Shown here: one piece after another, positions 40,127 to 48,741 of the stretch
Numbering within the stretch: position 1 is the first letter of the stretch
How the letters are laid out: each line of letters starts with the position of its first letter
NCBI GenBank assembly: GCA_009837885.1
Contig: VXSP01000036.1
Span: 86,035 to 150,034, forward strand
Length of the DNA stretch: 64,000 nt
DNA from: Holophagales bacterium
GTDB taxonomy: Bacteria; Acidobacteriota; Thermoanaerobaculia; Multivoradales; Multivoraceae
Direction: 5' to 3'
Position numbers and translations under genes: made by a program
Notes under the pieces: generated by a model
The model's database searches: none
What the model was told of the DNA's origin: nothing
What the model saw: only the letters and a program-made list of their open reading frames with translations

Positions 40127-41290
40127 GTGAAGTACCTGACCGCTGTCCTGCTCCTCGCCTCCTCGGCCGCCGCTCCCGCGGCGGCGGCGCCGGCGCTGGA
40201 ACTCCGGCCGGGCGACCGGATCTGCCTGGTCGGCAACACGTTCGCCGAGCGATTCCAGCTATTCGGCTACTTCGAGAGCGGACTGCTCGCCGCCTTCCCG
40301 GACCTGGAGCTGTCGGTACGCAATCTCGCCTGGTCGGCGGACGAAACGGCGCTGCGGCCGCGGCCGCTCGACTTCGGCGCGGTCGACCGTCACCTCGAAG
40401 CACAGGGCGCGGACGTCGTCCTGCTGTTCTACGGCGCCAACGAGTCGTTCGCCGGCGACGAGGGTCTGCCCGGCTTCAGGAACAACCTCGGCAGGCTGCT
40501 CCGCCACGTCTCGAAGCAGCTCTACAACGGCTCCGAGCCGGCGCGTATCGCGCTCGTTTCACCGATACCGCAGCAGGCGCTGCCGTCCGGCCACGGGCTC
40601 GACGCGGCGGCGGTAGAACGCCGCAACGCCGATCTGAGGACCTACGCCGAGGCGGCCGAAGCCGTCGCGGCCGAGAACGGCGTGCCCTTCCTCGACATCT
40701 TCGACGGCGTCGCGGCCGCGTTCGCCGGCGAACCGGCCCCGCTGACGGTCAACGGCGTGCATCTGAACGAGGCCGGCTACTGGCATGCCTCCCGGGTGCT
40801 TCTCGAAGCGCTCGGCGCTCCGGCGCCGGGTACGGTCATCGCCTCGGCCGAAGGCGGCGCGGGACTGGAGATCCACCCGCCGGTTCTGCCGCCGGGGCCC
40901 AACCGGAGACCGGACCGGCTCCGGATCAGCGTCAGCGACCTGGCTCCCGGCTACTACGCGCTTCGGCGCGGCGACCAGACCCTGGCCTCCGCCAGCGACG
41001 GGGAGTGGGCGAACGGGCTCGACCTTGAGGCACCGTCGGCCATCACAGCGCTGATGGAGACCGGCGACGGCCTGCGCCGCGTGGTGCTGCACAAGAGCCG
41101 CCTGTTCTTCGACCGCTATCGCGCCGTGAACGGCTACTACATCTACGGCGGGCGCAAGGAACCCTTCGGCGTCCACTCCTTCCCGCCCGAGATGGTCCGT
41201 TTCGACGAACTCGTCGCCGAACTCGACGACGAGGCCGCGGCGCTCGCCCGGTCGGACGAAGTCTGGCGCCTGGAGCGCGTGGACCAATGA
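40127..41290 (+). CDS. Secreted SGNH-hydrolase-like protein with altered catalytic residues
   Basis: From GTG 40127 the product has 387 residues with a signal peptide (VKYLTAVLLLASSAAAPAAA). The SGNH fold is indicated by block I RICLVGNTFAER, block III YGANESFAG and block V VNGVHLNEAGY. Block I reads G-N-T (36-38) where active enzymes have G-D-S, and block V has Asn209 at the place of Asp before His212. The usual Ser nucleophile and Asp are therefore not seen. Similar proteins accompany CxxCH-heme dehydrogenase genes in planctomycetes and relatives, so the change may be a family trait. Its stop overlaps the next start by 4 bases (ATGA), so the two are coupled. A TAGGAT box lies 11 bases upstream. 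Confidence 0.82.
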   Translation: MKYLTAVLLLASSAAAPAAAAPALELRPGDRICLVGNTFAERFQLFGYFESGLLAAFPDLELSVRNLAWSADETALRPRPLDFGAVDRHLEAQGADVVLLFYGANESFAGDEGLPGFRNNLGRLLRHVSKQLYNGSEPARIALVSPIPQQALPSGHGLDAAAVERRNADLRTYAEAAEAVAAENGVPFLDIFDGVAAAFAGEPAPLTVNGVHLNEAGYWHASRVLLEALGAPAPGTVIASAEGGAGLEIHPPVLPPGPNRRPDRLRISVSDLAPGYYALRRGDQTLASASDGEWANGLDLEAPSAITALMETGDGLRRVVLHKSRLFFDRYRAVNGYYIYGGRKEPFGVHSFPPEMVRFDELVAELDDEAAALARSDEVWRLERVDQ

Positions 41291-44200
41291 TCCGCTCAGC
41301 CGCGCACATACGGCACGCAGATGCGGGAGGGGAGGCCGGCGCACTCAGTGACGGGTCCCTGAACAAAGCCGGGACCGCCATCGCCGCCGTCGTGACCGCG
41401 GCTCTCGCTCTCGGTCCGGCCGCGGCACAGAACGTCGCCGACGAAGAACCGAACCTCGGCGGCGAGGCCCGGTACGAAGCCCGCGATCCGGCATACGCAC
41501 TGGAACACCTGCATCCTGCCGAGGGGTACGAGGTCTCGCTGTTCGCCTCCGAGCAGGACTTCCCGATCGGCAACGCGGTCGCCCTGGCGTTCGACTCCCG
41601 GGGCCGGCTGTGGGTGGCGACGATGCCCTCCTATCCCCAGCGGCTCCCGGACGAGGAACCCGACGACAAGATCGTGATCCTCGAAGACCGCGACGGCGAC
41701 GGCCGCGCCGATCACCACACCGTCTTCGCCCGCGGCCTGCACGTGCCGACCGGCTTCGAACTGGGTGACGGCGGCGTCTACGTGGCCCAGCAGCCGAACC
41801 TGATGTTCATCGAGGACACCGACGGCGACGACGTGGCCGACCGCTACGAGGTCATCCTCCACGGCTTCGGCACGGAGGACAGCCACCACTCGATCTCCGC
41901 GTTCACCTGGGGACCCGGCGGCGCGCTCTACTTCCAGGAGGGCGTGTTTCACCACAGCCAGATCGAGACGCCGTACGGGCCGGTGCGGCTGGTCGACGCC
42001 GGGGTCTTCCGCTACAAGCCGCGGCGATTCCACCTGGAAGTGTTCGTCTCCTATCCCTTCGCCAATCCCTGGGGCCACGTCTTCGACCGCTGGGGACAGA
42101 ACTTCATCGCCGACGCTTCCGGCGGCTCGAACTACTTCGGCGCCCCGATCACCGGCAACGCCCCCTACCCGACGAAGCGGCGGCGGATGAAGGTGTTCAC
42201 CTCGATCGTCCGGCCGACGTCCGGCTGCGAGATCGTCAGTTCGCGCCACTTCCCGGACGAGGCGCAGGGCAACTTCCTGATCAACAACACGATCGGCTTC
42301 CAGGGCATCAAGCAGCACCGGGTGATCGAGGAGGACTCCGGCTTCACCTCCGAGGAGGTCGAGCCGCTCCTCTACTCGACCGACATCAACTTCCGGCCCG
42401 TCGACCTGCAGTTCGGACCGGACGGCTCGCTCTACGTCGTCGACTGGTTCAACCCGCTGATCGGCCACATGCAGTACTCGCTCCGGGACGACCGCCGCGA
42501 TCACGACCACGGCCGGATCTGGCGCGTGCGGCACGGCTCGCGGCCGCTGCTCGAGCCGCCCGAGATCGCCACTGCGTCGACGCCGGCGCTCGTGCGGCTG
42601 CTGGAAAGCTACGAGGACCGCACTCGGTACCGTGTCCGCCGTGAACTCCGGGAACGCCCGCGCGACGAGGTGCTCGCCGCGGTCGAGGCCTGGCTGGACG
42701 ACGTCGACGCCCGCGAGCTGGACACCCGCGAGTTGGACGCCGGCGACGACGCAAACGTCTCCGATCTGGAACACCACCGCCTGGAAGCCCTGTGGCTCTA
42801 CCAGAACCTGAACGTCGTCGAACCCGAGCTGCTCGACCGAATGCTCGACTCGCCCGAACCGCGAGCCCGCGCGGCGGCGACCCGGGTCGCCCGCTTCTGG
42901 CGGCGTGAGCTGGACGATCCCCTGGCCATCCTCGCCGCCCGCACCGAGGACTCGTTCCCGCGTACCCGCCTGGAAGCGCTGCTTGGTCTGAGCTACCTGG
43001 AGTCGGAGCCCGCGGCCCTGGCGGCCCTCAAGACGCTGGACCGGCAGACCGATTACTACCTCGACTACGTCCTCGGCGAGACCGTCGACACCCTGGAGGA
43101 CTTCTGGCTCCCGGCGCTCGAGTCGGACCACGAACCACCGCTACTCGACACCCTGGCGCCGCCTTTGGCCGGCTACCTGCTGAGCCGCCTGTCGACCCGG
43201 AAGCTCGAGCGCCTGCCCGCCCACCCGCTCACCGACCGCGCCGTGCTCCGTCGGGCCGACGCCAGCGTCGAGCGCCAGCGCCAGGCGCTCACGAACCTGA
43301 CCAGCGACGAGCGGGGCAGCCGTTCCATCCGGGAAACGCCGGCCATGCTCCTGGCCGGGGAGCTGGCGGAGCTGGACCAGGCTGAGTCCGCCGACCCGGA
43401 GCGCTTCGGCCGCATCGCCCTGCACCTGATGGAACAGGACGCATCCTCCCTGCTCGCCGCCCGCGGCGAGTTCGAAACGCTGGCCGCGAACGGCGCCCGG
43501 CAAGGCACGCGAAGCGCCGCCATCGCCGCCCTGATCGTCGCCACCGGAGACCCGTCGCCGGACAACGTGCTGCCCCGCCGGCGGACGGACGACCGGCTGA
43601 TCGACTGGCTGCGCGCCGTGGACTCCCTGCCGCCGGCGCTCCGGGGGGAGGCCTACCCTGCCGTCTCGTCGCTGTTCGACGAACGCCGGGGACGCGACCG
43701 GAGCGTCCTCGAGGCGGCGGTGCGGACGCTCGCAGGCTTTACCCGGGACGCCGGCCGCAGTTTCCGGAGACTGGCCGATCTCGTCTCCGATCCCACGATC
43801 GGCCTGGCGGCGCTCGAAGGCCTCGGGCAACTCACCGCCGAAGCTCCCGACGCCTGGCCCGCCGGCGGCGGCGAGGACGCGCTGACCGAACCGGTCCTGG
43901 CCGCGCTCCGCGGCGCGCCGCCGCGCGAACTGACCTCGCCGCGCTACCGGCGCATCCACGACCTGGGCCTGCGCCTCGCCGACCGGCGCATCGATCGCAG
44001 CGGCGGTGAGCGCGGCGGCGACCTTCGCGAAGAGATCGTCAACCTGGGCGCCGCGATCGTCACTCTGCGCCCCGTCCCCCACCAGATGCTGTTCGATCTC
44101 GAGGAGTTCACCGTGCGGGCGGGTGGACCGGTCGAGATCACGTTCGAGAACAGCGACGTGATGCCCCACAACGTCGTCGTCACCAGGCCCGGGGCGCTCG

Positions 44201-44994
44201 AAGAGGTCGGCCGCGCCGCCGACGCGGAGGCGGAACGCAACCCGGCCGGGGCCGAGGCGTCCGGCTACGTCCCGAAGACGCCCCTGGTCCTGTTCCGGAC
44301 CGGCCTCGTCCAACCGGGCGAAACGGAGGTACTGAGCTTCAACGCCCCGAGGGAACCGGGCCTCTATCCCTTCGTCTGCACCTTCCCGGGACACTGGATC
44401 CTGATGAAGGGCACGATGCGGGTGGTCGAGCGGCTCGACGGCTCGGCGGTCACCCGCTACGCCGCCCCCCGGCTCGCCCCGGACGTTCCCCAGCGCGCCT
44501 TCGTCGCCGACTGGAGCTACGAGATGCTGGAGACCGACGTCGCTCCCCTGGAAGCCGCCCCGCCCGCAAGCGACGAGGAAATCGAAAGCGGCCGGCGGCT
44601 CTTCCTCGAGGCCGGCTGCGCCACCTGCCACCAGCTCGGCGGCACCGGCGGCGAGATCGGTCCGGCCCTCGACGACGTGCGCGAGCGAATGGGAGCGCTG
44701 GACACACTCCGCCACATCCTGGAGCCTTCGGACGAGGTGGCCGAGGACTACCGCACGACCCTGGTCGAGACCCGCGACGGCCTCTTCTACTCCGGACTGC
44801 TGGTCGAATCGAACGACGAAGCCGTGCGTCTCCGTTCCAACCCGCTCGACCCGAACCATGTCGAGGCGATTCCCCGCGAGGAGATCGAGAGCCTCGACGA
44901 GTCCTCCCTCTCGCCCATGCCGAGCGGCCTGCTCAGCACCCTTCAGCCGTCCGAGGTCCAGGATCTGATCCGTTACGTGCTCCACTCGCCGTGA
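41287..44994 (+). CDS. PVC-type heme-binding protein: propeller, HEAT, cupredoxin and cytochrome c domains
   Basis: A 1235-residue exported protein. After a hydrophobic export helix (about 28-48), residues about 60-430 form a sugar-dehydrogenase-like beta-propeller of the type seen in planctomycete proteins (YEVSLFASEQDFPIGNAVAL, DGSLYVVDWFNPLIGH). HEAT-like helical repeats fill about 430-900. A cupredoxin follows (about 930-1055): His in DVMPHNVVV and Cys1031, His and Met in VCTFPGHWILM, identical in spacing to azurin. The C-terminus is a cytochrome c domain with CATCH (Cys1111, bases 44617-44631) and a probable axial Met in SPMPSGLL. It could take electrons from the quinoprotein encoded next. 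Genes on both sides overlap it by 4 bases. Confidence 0.9.
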   Translation: MIRSAAHIRHADAGGEAGALSDGSLNKAGTAIAAVVTAALALGPAAAQNVADEEPNLGGEARYEARDPAYALEHLHPAEGYEVSLFASEQDFPIGNAVALAFDSRGRLWVATMPSYPQRLPDEEPDDKIVILEDRDGDGRADHHTVFARGLHVPTGFELGDGGVYVAQQPNLMFIEDTDGDDVADRYEVILHGFGTEDSHHSISAFTWGPGGALYFQEGVFHHSQIETPYGPVRLVDAGVFRYKPRRFHLEVFVSYPFANPWGHVFDRWGQNFIADASGGSNYFGAPITGNAPYPTKRRRMKVFTSIVRPTSGCEIVSSRHFPDEAQGNFLINNTIGFQGIKQHRVIEEDSGFTSEEVEPLLYSTDINFRPVDLQFGPDGSLYVVDWFNPLIGHMQYSLRDDRRDHDHGRIWRVRHGSRPLLEPPEIATASTPALVRLLESYEDRTRYRVRRELRERPRDEVLAAVEAWLDDVDARELDTRELDAGDDANVSDLEHHRLEALWLYQNLNVVEPELLDRMLDSPEPRARAAATRVARFWRRELDDPLAILAARTEDSFPRTRLEALLGLSYLESEPAALAALKTLDRQTDYYLDYVLGETVDTLEDFWLPALESDHEPPLLDTLAPPLAGYLLSRLSTRKLERLPAHPLTDRAVLRRADASVERQRQALTNLTSDERGSRSIRETPAMLLAGELAELDQAESADPERFGRIALHLMEQDASSLLAARGEFETLAANGARQGTRSAAIAALIVATGDPSPDNVLPRRRTDDRLIDWLRAVDSLPPALRGEAYPAVSSLFDERRGRDRSVLEAAVRTLAGFTRDAGRSFRRLADLVSDPTIGLAALEGLGQLTAEAPDAWPAGGGEDALTEPVLAALRGAPPRELTSPRYRRIHDLGLRLADRRIDRSGGERGGDLREEIVNLGAAIVTLRPVPHQMLFDLEEFTVRAGGPVEITFENSDVMPHNVVVTRPGALEEVGRAADAEAERNPAGAEASGYVPKTPLVLFRTGLVQPGETEVLSFNAPREPGLYPFVCTFPGHWILMKGTMRVVERLDGSAVTRYAAPRLAPDVPQRAFVADWSYEMLETDVAPLEAAPPASDEEIESGRRLFLEAGCATCHQLGGTGGEIGPALDDVRERMGALDTLRHILEPSDEVAEDYRTTLVETRDGLFYSGLLVESNDEAVRLRSNPLDPNHVEAIPREEIESLDESSLSPMPSGLLSTLQPSEVQDLIRYVLHSP

Positions 44995-47537
44995 CCTCGC
45001 GGTCTGCGGCCGCCGTTCTACTCGCCGCCGCGGCGACCGTGGCGCCGGCGGCCGGCCAGCACGGCGCGATCGGAGGCGAGTGGCGCGAGTATGGCGGCGA
45101 CGCCGGCGGCACGAAGTACGCGCCGCTCGGCCAGATCCACCCCGGCAACGTCGGCGATCTGGCGATCCGCTGGCGCTGGGAGTCGCCCGACAACGCGATC
45201 GTGGACCCCGACGCCGGTCTCGAGATCGTCGCCTTCGAAGCGACACCGCTGATGAAGGGCGGTGTCCTCCACACGAGCACGTCGTTCAGCCAGGCGGCCG
45301 CGATCGACGCCGCGACCGGCAGGCAGCTCTGGGTCCACGATCCGAGGAGCTACGAGTCGGGTCGCCCTCCGAACAACGGCTTCCTCCACCGCGGGCTCGC
45401 CTGGTGGACGGACGGCGAGACGGAGAGCCTGTACCTGGCAACCGGCGACGCGCGCCTGATCGCGCTCGACCCGGCGACCGGCACGCCCCGGCGGAGCTTT
45501 GGCAACCGCGGCACCGTCGATCTCAAGGCCGGCATCCGTTCGCTCAACAACCGCTCCGACCAGTACGGCCACACCTCGCCGCCGACGGTCGTCGGCGACG
45601 TGGTCGTCGTCGGCTCCTCGGTCATGGACTGGGCGCCGCAGCCGGAGTGGCCGCCCGGCGACGTCCGCGGCTACCACGCCCGCACAGGCCGGCTGCTGTG
45701 GACCTTCCATACCGTGCCGCGCCGCGGGCAGTTCGGTTACTCGACCTGGGAGAACGGCTCCGCCGAACGGGTCGGCGGCGCCAATGTCTGGCCGCCGATG
45801 ACCGCCGACCTGGAGCTCGGGTACGTCTACCTGCCGGTCAGCGCTCCGTCGAACCACTTCTACGGCGGCCACCGGCGGGGCGACAACCTGTTCGCGAACA
45901 GCATCGTCTGCCTCGACGCGAGGACCGGCCGCCGCGTCTGGCACTACCAGATCGTCCATCACGACATCTGGGACTTCGACTTGCCTTCGCCGCCCAACCT
46001 GGTCGACATCACGGTTGGCGGGCGCGAGATTCCCGCAGTCGCGCAGGTCACCAAGCAGGGCTGGGTGTTCGTGTTCGACCGCCGGAACGGCAGGCCGGTG
46101 TGGCCGATCCACGAGGTTCCGGTTCCGCAATCGACCGTGCCGGGCGAACGCACAGCGCTGACCCAGCCGCGGCCAACGAAACCGCCGCCCTTCGACCGGC
46201 TGGGGATCGCGCGGGAGGACCTTGGCGACGGCGCCGAGGAAGTGCTCGCCGACCTCGACTGGGGGCCGATCTACACCCCCCTGTCCACCCGCGGCGCCGT
46301 CATCTACCCGGGTCTCGGCGGCGGCGCGAACTGGGGCGGCGCCGCCTTCGATCCCGTCCGATCGAGGCTGTACGTCCCGGTCCAGGGGGTCGTTCCCTTC
46401 TGGATCCGTCTCTATCGAACCGCCATCTCCGGCTACTACCTGTACGAGTCGGGCATCCTGTGGGCCTCCGGCAACCGCTATCTGCTGAAGCCGCCCTGGG
46501 GCCACGTCACCGCCTACGACCTCGACCGCGGCGAGATCCTCTGGCAGCGGGCCAATGACGGAGTGAACGGCTACGCCGGCACGCCGTCCGTGCTCGCCAC
46601 CCAGGACCTGCTCTTCTATGCCAATCGGTCCCGGTCCTCGCTGACGGTCCTGGACCCTACGAACGGCGATGTGCTCCGCACCATCCCGCTGCCGGCGCCC
46701 GCCTCGGGCGCCCCGATGAGCTACACGGTGGACGGCCGCCAGTACGTCGTCGTCGCGGTCGGCGCCGGATCCTCCGACGCCGAACTCGTCGCCCTCTCCC
46801 TGGCGGGCGACCTGCCGGAGCAGCATCCCGGCACGCTGGGCTTCTCCCTGCCGTCCGTGACTGCCCAGGAAGCGGACGGCGAGATCACGTTGAGCGTCGT
46901 CCGAGCCGGCGGCGGCGACGGCGCGGTCGCCGTTTCCGTGCGAACCGCCGGAGGCACCGCCGCGGCCGGGACCGACTACGAGCCGATCGCCCGCACGCTC
47001 GCCTGGGCTCACGGCGATTCGGCCAGACGGACCTTCACGCTCCGGCTCCTCGAGGACGGCGCCGGCGAGGGCATGGAAACGATCGAACTCGAACTCCATG
47101 ACCCGTTGGGCGGCGCGGCTCTTGGCGAGCGCCGCATGGTGGTCACCGTCGAGGACGAGCCGGACGCTCCGATCGAGCCGATCGAGGAATGCGTCCCGGA
47201 CGCGACCACCCTCTGTCTCAACGACGGCCGCTTCCGGGTCCGGGCCCGCTTCGCCACCGCCGCTGGCGAGGACGGCGCCCTGGCGAACGGTACCCACCTG
47301 ACCGGAGACACCGGCTACTTCACGTTCTTCGACCCCAAGAACGTCGAGATCGTGCTGAAGGTCCTCGACGCGTGCTCGGAGTACGGCCGTTACTGGCTCT
47401 ACGCCACCGGCCTAACCGACCTGGAAGTCGAACTGGAGGTCGCGGATCCGGTGACCCAGCGGCGACACGTCATCACGAGTCCGCTGGGCGAAGCGTTCCA
47501 GCCGGTCGCCGACAACCAGGCGTTCGCCTGCGAGTAG
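44991..47537 (+). CDS. PQQ-dependent dehydrogenase-like quinoprotein with Calx-beta and C-terminal Cys domain
   Basis: An 848-residue protein starting at GTG 44991, which overlaps the previous stop by 4 bases. A signal peptide (to about AAGQ, residue 23) leads into an eight-bladed quinoprotein propeller (about 25-600) of the glucose/alcohol dehydrogenase type (GGTKYAPLGQIHPGNVGDLA, GGGANWGGAAFDP). Residues about 616-725 form a Calx-beta domain. The last 115 residues (from Glu733) form a domain with Cys at both ends (ECVPDATTLC to AFACE), also found in the PKD protein at 63264. PQQ enzymes oxidise alcohols or sugars in the periplasm and need an electron acceptor; the cupredoxin-heme protein just upstream is the obvious candidate. 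Substrate unknown. Confidence 0.92.
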   Translation: MTSRSAAAVLLAAAATVAPAAGQHGAIGGEWREYGGDAGGTKYAPLGQIHPGNVGDLAIRWRWESPDNAIVDPDAGLEIVAFEATPLMKGGVLHTSTSFSQAAAIDAATGRQLWVHDPRSYESGRPPNNGFLHRGLAWWTDGETESLYLATGDARLIALDPATGTPRRSFGNRGTVDLKAGIRSLNNRSDQYGHTSPPTVVGDVVVVGSSVMDWAPQPEWPPGDVRGYHARTGRLLWTFHTVPRRGQFGYSTWENGSAERVGGANVWPPMTADLELGYVYLPVSAPSNHFYGGHRRGDNLFANSIVCLDARTGRRVWHYQIVHHDIWDFDLPSPPNLVDITVGGREIPAVAQVTKQGWVFVFDRRNGRPVWPIHEVPVPQSTVPGERTALTQPRPTKPPPFDRLGIAREDLGDGAEEVLADLDWGPIYTPLSTRGAVIYPGLGGGANWGGAAFDPVRSRLYVPVQGVVPFWIRLYRTAISGYYLYESGILWASGNRYLLKPPWGHVTAYDLDRGEILWQRANDGVNGYAGTPSVLATQDLLFYANRSRSSLTVLDPTNGDVLRTIPLPAPASGAPMSYTVDGRQYVVVAVGAGSSDAELVALSLAGDLPEQHPGTLGFSLPSVTAQEADGEITLSVVRAGGGDGAVAVSVRTAGGTAAAGTDYEPIARTLAWAHGDSARRTFTLRLLEDGAGEGMETIELELHDPLGGAALGERRMVVTVEDEPDAPIEPIEECVPDATTLCLNDGRFRVRARFATAAGEDGALANGTHLTGDTGYFTFFDPKNVEIVLKVLDACSEYGRYWLYATGLTDLEVELEVADPVTQRRHVITSPLGEAFQPVADNQAFACE

Positions 47538-47603
47538 GCTCGCTCCAAACTTAGGCCGTGCTCAACGGCCCAAGGCAAACACGAACAGGGACCGCGCGAG
47601 CAC

Positions 47604-47654
47604 TTGACAGCGACTTCGGCCAGAAGAACAATCTAGACAGACCATCTGGCTAGA
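47604..47654 (+). promoter_or_regulatory. Promoter and palindromic operator of Phd-VapC toxin-antitoxin operon
   Basis: TTGACA (47604-47609) and AACAAT (47627-47632) are 17 bases apart. A 23-base imperfect palindrome follows directly (47632-47654): TCTAG..AGA on the left mirrors TCT..CTAGA on the right, with 8 matching base pairs. A GAGGAGG ribosome site is at 47661-47667. Toxin-antitoxin complexes typically repress through such sites. Confidence 0.65.
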
Positions 47655-47672
47655 ACCGAAGAGGAGGACGAT

Positions 47673-47927
47673 ATGCCCGAGTGGCCCCTGCAAGACGCGA
47701 AGAACCGGTTCAGCGCCGTCGTTGCGGCCGCCTTGGCGGGCGAACCCCAACGCGTTACGCGACGAGGCAAACCAGCCGTCGTCATACTCGCAGACGAGGA
47801 GTACGAACGCCTCTGCCACCTGGAGAAAGCGAAGGCGCCTACCTTCGTCGAACATCTCCTCGCAATGCCCCAGGACGACGGAGAGTTCGAAAGACTGCCG
47901 CTCAGACCGCGTGACTTCGACTTTTGA
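47673..47927 (+). CDS. Phd/YefM family antitoxin
   Basis: An 84-residue antitoxin. The start WPLQDAKNRFSAVVAAALAGEPQ, with RVTRRGKPAVVILADEEYERL, is the classic Phd/YefM DNA-binding domain. The short tail (FVEHLLAMPQDDGEFERLPL) would wrap and inhibit the toxin. The stop overlaps the toxin start by 4 bases. The complex probably represses its own promoter at the palindrome just upstream. A Phd-type antitoxin with a PIN toxin is a common VapBC variant. Confidence 0.93.
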   Translation: MPEWPLQDAKNRFSAVVAAALAGEPQRVTRRGKPAVVILADEEYERLCHLEKAKAPTFVEHLLAMPQDDGEFERLPLRPRDFDF

Positions 47928-48337
47928 CGTACCTCCTCGACACCGACGTACTGTCCGCCTTGCGCAGACAACAGCGCCACACCAGCGTCATGGGCTGGGT
48001 TTCAACACAGAGGAGCAGCGATCTCCATGTGAGCGTCATCTCACTTGGCGAGATCGAGCGAGGAATCGCACGAGCGAGGCATCGGGAACCTCGGTTCGCC
48101 AGACTGCTGGCTGAGTGGCTCGACGGTCTGATCAAGTTCTACGCTGGCCGCATCCTCCCGATCGATCTCAGGGCGGCCCGCCGCTGGGGCAGCGTCTCGC
48201 AGGCGATCGGCCATCGTGGTGTCGATCTCCTGATCGCCGCCACGGCGCTTGAACACGGCCTGACGGTCGTTACCCGCAACGTCCGGCACTTCGAACCGGC
48301 AGGCGTGCCAGTGCTGAATCCGTTCGACTCTCCGTAA
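47924..48337 (+). CDS. vapC: PIN-domain ribonuclease toxin, VapC family
   Basis: A 137-residue PIN-domain protein starting at TTG 47924, which overlaps the antitoxin stop. The acidic residues of the active site are visible: Asp in YLLDTDVLS, Glu in SLGEIERG, and Asp in HRGVDLLIAATAL, with TRNVRHF near the end. VapC toxins cleave tRNA or rRNA when released from the antitoxin. The gene appears complete. TTG as a start will keep toxin translation low relative to the ATG-started antitoxin. Confidence 0.92.
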   Translation: MTYLLDTDVLSALRRQQRHTSVMGWVSTQRSSDLHVSVISLGEIERGIARARHREPRFARLLAEWLDGLIKFYAGRILPIDLRAARRWGSVSQAIGHRGVDLLIAATALEHGLTVVTRNVRHFEPAGVPVLNPFDSP

Positions 48338-48355
48338 CTCCGCGCTACACTGATC

Positions 48356-48378
48356 CCGTGTTTCACGAGACGACACGG
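48356..48378 (+). promoter_or_regulatory. Inverted repeat before second antitoxin gene
   Basis: Perfect 6-bp arms CCGTGT (48356-48361) and ACACGG (48373-48378) frame 11 bases and end 2 bases before ATG 48381. TACACT at 48346-48351 could be the -10 box. The span of 23 bases equals that of the first operator, though the sequence differs. Confidence 0.5.
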
Positions 48379-48380
48379 AC

Positions 48381-48608
48381 ATGAACCTGACGATCTCCGT
48401 AGACAATCACGTCCTCAAGCGAGCCAGGATTCGCGCAGTGGAGGAAGACACGTCCGTGAACGCCGTGCTCCGCGACTGCCTGGAAGCGTCCGCCGGCGGC
48501 GCCGGAGGGAACCATCGGGCAGTTCGTCGACTGTTGCTCCTGGCGGAGACGAGCGAGTCCGGCCGCGGGGGCGCCACGTGGGCGCGCGACGAACTGCATG
48601 AGCGCTGA
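48381..48608 (+). CDS. VapB-like ribbon-helix-helix antitoxin
   Basis: A 75-residue protein. MNLTISVDNHVLKRARIRAV with TSVNAVLRDCLE is a ribbon-helix-helix DNA-binding pattern typical of VapB antitoxins whose last residues (WARDELHER) overlap the vapC start. The overlap is preserved here: the remnant toxin starts 11 bases before this stop. Because the toxin is cut off after about 12 residues, this antitoxin is an orphan. It may still bind DNA at the inverted repeat upstream or neutralise related toxins elsewhere. Confidence 0.85.
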   Translation: MNLTISVDNHVLKRARIRAVEEDTSVNAVLRDCLEASAGGAGGNHRAVRRLLLLAETSESGRGGATWARDELHER

Positions 48609-48741
48609 GCCGTGGTTCGTCGATACGAACGTGGCCGGCAACCGGCGTTACTGGGCCGGCCGCTGTCTCAGACGCTCGAATGCCTCCATCTGGACCTTGG
48701 CCTCTTCAGTGCGACCGAGGGCCTCGAGCACCCGGGCGTAG
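48598..48741 (+). pseudogene. Truncated VapC (PIN) toxin remnant
   Basis: The frame opens MSAEPWFVDTNV, the normal first 12 residues of a PIN toxin with the first catalytic Asp, and begins inside the antitoxin gene as is usual. After Val12 (about 48633) the sequence no longer resembles a PIN domain; it runs into the antisense of the TPR gene 3' end and stops at 48741. A deletion has joined the toxin start to the end of the TPR gene. Too short to fold as a PIN domain. Confidence 0.75.

Noticed and set aside
38081..41290. A 1069-codon plus-strand frame covering the SGNH gene
   Set aside because: The first 680 codons are antisense to the DUF885 and membrane protein genes; only the part from GTG 40127 has a signal peptide and SGNH blocks.
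45018..47297. A 759-codon open frame on the minus strand
   Set aside because: It is antisense to the quinoprotein gene and has no domain signature.
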